64,000 nucleotides of DNA from contig JBBODD010000001.1 in the NCBI GenBank assembly GCA_038002745.1, forward strand, positions 1,116,001-1,180,000, given 5' to 3'. Made by a program: the position numbers and the translations under genes. Positions 59,005 through 64,000 of the stretch are shown here, in pieces. Every line of letters begins with the position of its first letter. The stretch's first letter is position 1. Origin of the DNA: Bacillus sp. FSL H8-0547 (GTDB lineage Bacteria > Bacillota > Bacilli > Bacillales > Bacillaceae). The notes beneath the pieces are model-generated. The model saw nothing but the letters and a program-made list of their open reading frames with translations. It was not told the origin of the DNA and ran no database searches.

Positions 59005-59706
59005 CTACCGGTCCCTCAACTGGTACTTGAACCTCCTGAAGACCTCAGGCGGTGAACAATCTGCCTCTTCATCAGGAATATAGTACTCCCGATCATGGTA
59101 TGGTAGTTCTAGCTTTTCCCAATCAAAGTCATCTTCCACGCACTTAATATACATGTCATACCCTTCTCCATCTGATGGAAATAAGCCAAGCCTTGATTCT
59201 TTATGTTTCAGTGCCGTATCAATCGCTTCTTTCAATTCCAGTAACGCTGCCTCGTTGGCAACAAGGAAGGCACTGTGATGCCACATCCGCTGGCCGTACA
59301 TATGGCACAACGGAACAGCCTCATCCTCACCATAAAACTGTTTGCTGTAAGCGTGTTTCAGCTGATTCAAAACACCTTTCGGATCGTCCACATCCAAATA
59401 GGCATCCATTTCGGTGGCTTCATACTGTCTTTGCCCGTCCCGGAACCGCGAAAGAAAGTCATGATATAACTCATTATTTTCCACAAACAGATATCTCTCC
59501 ATCGCATCATCAGGATCCGCTATCAAGTAGTAGCAGTGAAGTTCTCTCGCATCCTTTTTATAAAGATAATGAAAAAGCGAATCTGTTATCTTCTTATTTT
59601 CTGCCAGTTGGTAGTTATGTTTCTTTAATTTATTCGGCCTGATGATCTCATGAACAAATGGGATCCCCGGTATGTGGATGGCGGTAAACAACTTGGCATC
59701 AGCCAT
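59005..59706 (-). CDS. Uncharacterised 233-residue protein
   Basis: I do not recognise it. It is soluble, acidic and rich in Tyr, His and Asp, with charged stretches such as YLFVENNELYHDFLSRFRDG and DGEGYDMYIKCVEDDFDWEK. ATG after AAAGGAGATGAC. Divergent from the RNA ligase gene across about 120 bases and probably co-transcribed with the 127-residue gene. Confidence 0.65.
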   Translation of the reverse strand: MADAKLFTAIHIPGIPFVHEIIRPNKLKKHNYQLAENKKITDSLFHYLYKKDARELHCYYLIADPDDAMERYLFVENNELYHDFLSRFRDGQRQYEATEMDAYLDVDDPKGVLNQLKHAYSKQFYGEDEAVPLCHMYGQRMWHHSAFLVANEAALLELKEAIDTALKHKESRLGLFPSDGEGYDMYIKCVEDDFDWEKLELPYHDREYYIPDEEADCSPPEVFRRFKYQLRDR

Positions 59707-59829
59707 TATGTCATCTCCTTTCTACTAAAAACCTATGTTTCTATTTTAATCCATCCTATCCTGCTTTTCCCTCTATTAAAAAGAAAACCAGATTCACTCT
59801 CATATATAGTAAAATAAGGAAAAGGAGAG

Positions 59830-60903
59830 ATGAGCGTGTTTACAAAGGAACAATACATGCCCGAGGTTGAAGGCAGGTTTATCAATAGAAGACTTCATCC
59901 GGAGCATCCGCATATCGTGATCCTCAACTATACGGATCATGCTACATACGAAAAACGCTGGAATGATGTCACCATTCATTGCAGAGGGCTGATCATTGAT
60001 GAGTTAACAGGCGAAGTGCTGGCAAGACCGTTTCCGAAATTTTTCAACTATGGAGAGATGACGGAATTAGAGTCCGGCATCCCTTTTTCTGAAACGCCGG
60101 AATTTACGGTCAAGCATGACGGATCGTTGGGCATTTGCTACAGAATCAATGATCAAATCTACTGGTCTACACGGGGGTCTTTTGAATCCGATCAGGCGAA
60201 GGCTGCTCAAATGATCTGGGATCAAACCTACTCCCATGTCCAGGTTCCGCCTGAAGTGACACTGCTGGTGGAAATTATCCATCCTGCTACGAGGGTGGTT
60301 GTCGATTATGGCGGCATGACCGATTTAATTATCATTGGGGCCGTCAACAGGTTCACAGGCCATGACTACAGCTATGCCGAGCTGCAGGAACTCGGAGCAG
60401 CTCTCGGAATGCAGGTCACAGAGCAAATCAAGCTGACGGTTGAAGAAGCCATCAAATTAAAAGACACCATGGACCATAACAGTGAAGGCTGGGTCCTCAG
60501 ATGGTCCAACGGCATGAGGCTGAAAATCAAGGGAAACAGCTACCTGGACATACACAAAATTGCGTACGGCCTTTCAGATAAATTAAAAACAGAATACTGG
60601 GCACTTGGAAAAATAGAAGAACTAATCTTGAAGATGCCTGAAGAATTCCGAAAAGAAATCGAGGGCTTTAAAGCTATACTGGATCGTCAGCTCATGGAAT
60701 TGACAACAAACATTGCCCATCACTATTCAAGTGCAAGCGGGAATTCATCCGACAGGAAATCCTTTGCCATCTACGTGAACCAGCATGTCCCCCGCGAGCT
60801 GAAATACTTAGTATACAAACAGGCAGACGGGAAATTGACGGAGCAAACCGTTAAGGAACACATCTACAAAAATTACCTCAGCTATAAAGGGGAGATTGAG
60901 TAA
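59830..60903 (+). CDS. RNA ligase, T4 Rnl1-like
   Basis: A 357-residue ATP-dependent RNA ligase. Nucleotidyltransferase motif I KHDGS gives the AMP-accepting Lys95. Motif III is LLVEII (Glu148), motif IV SEGWVLRW (Glu219), motif V LKIKGNSY (Lys232, Lys234). The N-terminal NYTDHATYEKRWNDVTIHCR and CRGLIID are typical of the T4 Rnl1 class. Overlaps the start of the kinase/phosphatase gene (TAATG). Expected to seal RNA breaks left by nucleases or toxins. No anticodon nuclease is in the window. Confidence 0.85.
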   Translation: MSVFTKEQYMPEVEGRFINRRLHPEHPHIVILNYTDHATYEKRWNDVTIHCRGLIIDELTGEVLARPFPKFFNYGEMTELESGIPFSETPEFTVKHDGSLGICYRINDQIYWSTRGSFESDQAKAAQMIWDQTYSHVQVPPEVTLLVEIIHPATRVVVDYGGMTDLIIIGAVNRFTGHDYSYAELQELGAALGMQVTEQIKLTVEEAIKLKDTMDHNSEGWVLRWSNGMRLKIKGNSYLDIHKIAYGLSDKLKTEYWALGKIEELILKMPEEFRKEIEGFKAILDRQLMELTTNIAHHYSSASGNSSDRKSFAIYVNQHVPRELKYLVYKQADGKLTEQTVKEHIYKNYLSYKGEIE

Positions 60904-61880
60904 TGCCATCCTTTCATATGATGATCGGTTTACCCGGAAGCGGCAAATCCACCTATGCTGAAAAGCTCGCAAAAGAAATCGATGCAGCTGTTTTCTCCTC
61001 CGACCTGCTCAGAGAAGAACTGCTTGGCAATGTGCATGATCAAAGCCGCAACGATGACATTTTTGAAGAGATGCATAAACGAATCAACCTTCACCTTGCA
61101 GATGGCGGAAATGTTATTTATGACGCCACCAATACAAACCGCAAGCGCCGGAAACACCTGATCAGCCATGTCATCAAATGCGAAAAGAAATTTGCCTACT
61201 ATGTGAATGAACATTATGACACCGTAACAACACGCAACGCGGGTCGCGAGCGCAAAGTTTCAAAGCAGGTCATTGACCGAATGTACAAGTCCATGCATAT
61301 CCCTTTAAAAAATGAGGGGTGGGATGACGTCATCATCATATCAGGCGAAAAGAGCATCGCAGACACCAGACAAGCTGCGGAGAACCTCATTACATCCGAA
61401 ACGGACCATGATCTGCTTTTTACACAGCTTGCTTCCTATATACCTGACTTTCACTCCATCTACAATGTGCCGCATGATTCTTCCTACCACAGCTTTTCCA
61501 TAAGCAGGCACACATACCACGTGTGGAAGACCATTCTGGAGAATCACCAGGGCACAGACAAGCTCCCATTGCTCTGGGCCGCCTTGTTTCATGATGCGGG
61601 AAAAGGTTTCTGCAAGTCGTTTATCAACTACAAGGGTGAGCCGACGAAATACGCCAGCTTCCTCGGACATGAATACGTGTCCTCCCAGCTGGCTGTCTAC
61701 TGGCTCGCGGCTCTTGGCTACGACAAACCCTTCATACAGGTAACAAGTGACCTCATCCAAATGCACATGATTCCAATGAAGGCCACGGAAAAGAAATTGA
61801 AGGAAGTCGAGCAGCTGATCGGAGAAGACGCCTTCACTAAACTGCTCATCCTTCATGAAGCAGATATGGGCGCCAAGTAA
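60903..61880 (+). CDS. Polynucleotide kinase fused to HD phosphohydrolase
   Basis: A 325-residue two-domain protein. Residues 1-160 are a P-loop kinase: GLPGSGKST (9-17), SSDLLREELLG with Asp34 as likely general base, and DATNTNRKRR for the lid. Residues 165-325 are an HD-type phosphohydrolase: His203 in SRHTYHV, HDAGKG (His230, Asp231), GHEY and QMHMIPM. Such pairs remove 2',3'-cyclic phosphate or 3'-phosphate and phosphorylate 5'-OH ends. The kinase-first order is the reverse of the HD-Pnk described from Runella (from memory). Confidence 0.85.
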   Translation: MPSFHMMIGLPGSGKSTYAEKLAKEIDAAVFSSDLLREELLGNVHDQSRNDDIFEEMHKRINLHLADGGNVIYDATNTNRKRRKHLISHVIKCEKKFAYYVNEHYDTVTTRNAGRERKVSKQVIDRMYKSMHIPLKNEGWDDVIIISGEKSIADTRQAAENLITSETDHDLLFTQLASYIPDFHSIYNVPHDSSYHSFSISRHTYHVWKTILENHQGTDKLPLLWAALFHDAGKGFCKSFINYKGEPTKYASFLGHEYVSSQLAVYWLAALGYDKPFIQVTSDLIQMHMIPMKATEKKLKEVEQLIGEDAFTKLLILHEADMGAK

Positions 61881-61895
61881 AGAGTCTCAAAGTAT

Positions 61896-61933
61896 TAAGC
61901 ACAGGGATGGTTTCCAGCCATCTCGTGCTTCCA
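61896..61933 (+). other. Hairpin between the RNA-repair genes and the next gene
   Basis: AAGCACAGGGATGG pairs with CCATCTCGTGCTT (imperfectly) around a short loop. There is no T-run, so it is more likely an mRNA stem than a terminator. Confidence 0.45.
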
Positions 61934-62023
61934 AATGGTCAAAAACCGCATGTCCGTACCGGCAACCTGGGCGACCTGCTGTTTTCAACTTTTATACATC
62001 ATCCGTACTAACCAGGAGGAACC

Positions 62024-62689
62024 ATGAAAGACGATCTATCTCATTTTTTGCACGAACACTTTAACAGCCTAAAACTTGAGCCACCCCTCTTCTATTCGTC
62101 TCCATACGGCATACGCTTTGAAATTGCTATACCCTGGATGAAACATGAGGACAAACGCAACCTTCGCCAAATCGAAGAACGAAGCACAGGCATATTCAAT
62201 AAAGTGTTTCAAGTTGGAGATGACGTGCTTTTAATAACCGACATTCACTGCGGAAGGCACGACCGGTTTCTGCAAAAAAGACCCTCAAACGTGTACCAAA
62301 AATACATCAAAAACAAAGCGCTGCTGCAAAACCTGAAGCATACGACGCTTCCCGACGCCTTCTCAGAAGAAGAAATGGTCACACACCGTTTTATTCTTCC
62401 CTGCAAAAAAAGCGACATCCGGTACAGCGCGCTGCTGTCTGCCATCAGCTACGAAGACTTCCGGCACCCATCCACCATCCTGAAGGGCTTCCCCAAAATG
62501 GGGATCAATATTTATTTCATAAATACCACCAGGAAAATGATTTATCATCTCTACGATGACCGGGGCTGTGACGTCATTGCATCGAGAAAAGAAGATTTGC
62601 TCCCGCTCTATCACGGGCTTAAAGAGTGGATACTGGATTATGACCGGGATGAGATTGATGGGGTGTTGGGGATTAATTCTGCAACCTAA
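62024..62689 (+). CDS. DUF3885-type protein
   Basis: A 221-residue soluble protein. YGIRFEIAIPW near the N-terminus, then IYHLYDDRGCDVIASRKEDL and WILDYDRDEID at the C-terminus resemble the DUF3885 family common in Bacilli. ATG after CCAGGAGGAACC. It lies about 140 bases past the kinase/phosphatase gene; whether it belongs to the RNA-repair unit is unclear. Confidence 0.65.
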   Translation: MKDDLSHFLHEHFNSLKLEPPLFYSSPYGIRFEIAIPWMKHEDKRNLRQIEERSTGIFNKVFQVGDDVLLITDIHCGRHDRFLQKRPSNVYQKYIKNKALLQNLKHTTLPDAFSEEEMVTHRFILPCKKSDIRYSALLSAISYEDFRHPSTILKGFPKMGINIYFINTTRKMIYHLYDDRGCDVIASRKEDLLPLYHGLKEWILDYDRDEIDGVLGINSAT

Positions 62690-62694
62690 TTTAT

Positions 62695-62731
62695 AAAAAC
62701 CTTGAAAGGCATTGCCAATCAAGGTTTTTTA
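62695..62731 (+). terminator. Terminator of the DUF3885-like gene
   Basis: AAAAACCTTG and CAAGGTTTTT form a 10-bp stem with a T-run. Confidence 0.85.
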
Positions 62732-62740
62732 TAAACATTA

Positions 62741-62851
62741 GTGGTTTTTGTGAACAATAATCCCGATTATCTGGGTGAGAACCGGAGTATTGTATTGAAA
62801 GCAGATGAAGAGATTTATGATGAAAGAGGGCTGACCTTGACGAACATTTAA
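62741..62851 (+). pseudogene. Possible C-terminal gene remnant
   Basis: A 36-codon frame from GTG to TAA encodes a coding-like peptide (NPDYLGENRSIVLKADEEIY, then DERGLTLTNI). It has no ribosome site and follows a terminator directly. It looks like the end of a decayed gene; the family is not recognised. Confidence 0.3.
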
Positions 62852-62860
62852 GTGTTTCTC

Positions 62861-64000
62861 CTACTCCCCTTCCAAAGGAAATTCAAGCCGGAAAACAGTG
62901 CCCCTATGTTTTACAGAAGAGACATGAATGCTGCCGCCATGGAGCTCTGCGATGGCGCGGGCGATGCTCATTCCCAGGCCGGCGCCTTCTGTCTGCTCAT
63001 CTGTGCTTGTGCCGCGAAAGTAGCGGTCGAAGAGGTGCTGGACCGTTTCTTCGCCCATTCCCGCACCGTCGTCAGAGATGGTGACAACGGCGGACTCCCC
63101 CTGTCTGCTGACTGAAGCGGTAATGCTCGTTCCCTTTGGATTATGCTTGATGCCGTTATAGATCAGGTTATCGAGCATCCGCTCAAACCAGCGCCGATCT
63201 GCATGGATGTAAAGGTTTGAATCTGTGCTTTTAAAATGAAAGGGAACATCTTCAAGGGTGCGGTCGTTGGCAAATTTAAGAAGGATGTCCCTTACTAGTT
63301 CATTCAGTTCAGCAGGCTTCAGCTGATGGGGGAGCGACTGGTTTTCGAGCTGGAAGGCAAGGGAGAAATCCTCAATTAAGGCCGTCATATAATCTCCTTT
63401 TTCCCTGATCATCCTTCCCATATCCAGAAGCTCTTCTTCGGTCCAGCGGTACTGTCCGCTTTCGAGCAAATGGGCATAGCCCTGGATTGTTGAAAGGGGT
63501 GTCCTGAGGTCGTGGGATATGCCGGTCATCCACTCTTCACGCGTTTTTTCCAGCCGGTCTCTTTCCTTGTCTGCGGCAGAAAGCTTTTCGGCCATTTCGT
63601 AGAAGGCCCCGATCACTTCTTTAAAGAGCTTATACTTCAGGCGCACCTTCCCATTTTTCTTGAAGACTTTTTTGCGCTCTTTTTCTGTCAGTACTTCCCC
63701 GTAATTCCCGTATCCCATCCTTTCAAGCCAGCTGGTGAAGAGAAGGAGGGGCTGGCTGTACCTGAATCCCTGCCAAAAGGAAATGCCTAACGTTAATGTG
63801 AGCAGGACCACTCCGAGGATAATAATGAGCCTAACAATTTCGGTAAGAATGGAGAAGGTCACTGGCTCTGCACCTTGCTTGGGTGTATGCAGAATCCAAG
63901 TAAGACCAGATTTCGGATCCATGAAAATGGCTGTATGGGTTTCGAATTTTCCTGGTGAAGTTGTCCTGACAAGCACGTCCAGCGGCTTGTAGTCTTCCTT
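62861..64000 (-). CDS. Sensor histidine kinase (5' end outside the window)
   Basis: At least 380 residues, open to the right edge of the window, so the N-terminus is missing. One membrane segment (TEIVRLIIILGVVLLTLTLG) follows part of an extracellular sensor region. Then come the dimerisation helix with H-box ISHDLRTPLSTIQGY, N-box MLDNLIYNGIKHNP, G1 ISDDGAGMG and G2 GAGLGMSIARAI. A response-regulator gene is expected beyond the edge. The signal is unknown. Confidence 0.92.
   Translation of the reverse strand, partial: KEDYKPLDVLVRTTSPGKFETHTAIFMDPKSGLTWILHTPKQGAEPVTFSILTEIVRLIIILGVVLLTLTLGISFWQGFRYSQPLLLFTSWLERMGYGNYGEVLTEKERKKVFKKNGKVRLKYKLFKEVIGAFYEMAEKLSAADKERDRLEKTREEWMTGISHDLRTPLSTIQGYAHLLESGQYRWTEEELLDMGRMIREKGDYMTALIEDFSLAFQLENQSLPHQLKPAELNELVRDILLKFANDRTLEDVPFHFKSTDSNLYIHADRRWFERMLDNLIYNGIKHNPKGTSITASVSRQGESAVVTISDDGAGMGEETVQHLFDRYFRGTSTDEQTEGAGLGMSIARAIAELHGGSIHVSSVKHRGTVFRLEFPLEGE

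Overview
The window comes from an endospore-forming Bacillaceae, a close relative of the Bacillus/Metabacillus group. Evidence: small acid-soluble spore protein genes (sspE, sspK) with sigma-G-type promoters, a PerR matching the Bacillus subtilis protein at every metal-binding position, and long stretches collinear with the B. subtilis yfh-yga region (yfhD, yfhE, yfhF, recX, yfhH, yfhJ, sspK, yfhP, mutY, yfhS, fabL, sspE, ygaB, ygaC, ygaD, ygaE, gsaB, bcp, perR, ygzB, ygxA, rrn-tRNA).

Layout. 0.1-4.4 kb: a sugar ABC importer under a cre-like operator, then a cupin gene. 4.5-11.3 kb: a minus-strand rRNA operon (16S-23S-5S) followed by 16 tRNAs in the order of B. subtilis trnD, with two promoters; P1 overlaps the end of ygxA. 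11.3-20.4 kb: ygxA, an alpha/beta hydrolase divergent from a CGNR-type regulator, ygzB, perR with a Per box, a 2-hydroxyacid dehydrogenase, bcp, modAB plus a small K+ channel, and gsaB. 20.4-26.5 kb: a very large glutamate synthase with an unusual translation start, and ygaE. 26.5-34 kb: a YdhK-like lipoprotein, a 52-bp tandem array, and a peptide importer in appDFABC order. 34-45 kb: ygaD/C/B, a methyltransferase plus CrtI-type oxidoreductase pair, two more 52-bp arrays, sspE, fabL, yfhS, mutY, yfhP, yfhJ, sspK, a YpzG-like gene and yfhH. 45-51 kb: an SDR gene, recX, yfhF, an amidohydrolase, a GNAT gene with a structured leader, yfhE, a fourth 52-bp array and yfhD. 51-56.5 kb: a DnaA-box cluster, the RNA helicase gene yfmL, and an HscC-type Hsp70, J-protein and DUF1266 operon. 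56.5-64 kb: an ABC exporter behind a leader-peptide attenuator, two unknown genes, an RNA end-healing and ligation pair, a DUF3885-like gene, and a histidine kinase cut by the window edge.

The most unusual signal is four separate intergenic tandem arrays (27.4-28.1, 39.3-39.8, 39.8-40.35 and 50.4-50.6 kb). All have exactly the same 52-bp period and each unit carries inverted arms. Two pairs of arrays can be aligned with each other, and in one pair the arms have changed sequence while staying complementary. I do not recognise this as a named element. Other highlights are the DnaA-box cluster, the translational attenuator, the RNA-repair pair, the HscC/J/DUF1266 operon, and three copies of a dispersed hairpin repeat.

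All calls come from reading sequence. Family names rest on motif recognition and memory, not on searches.
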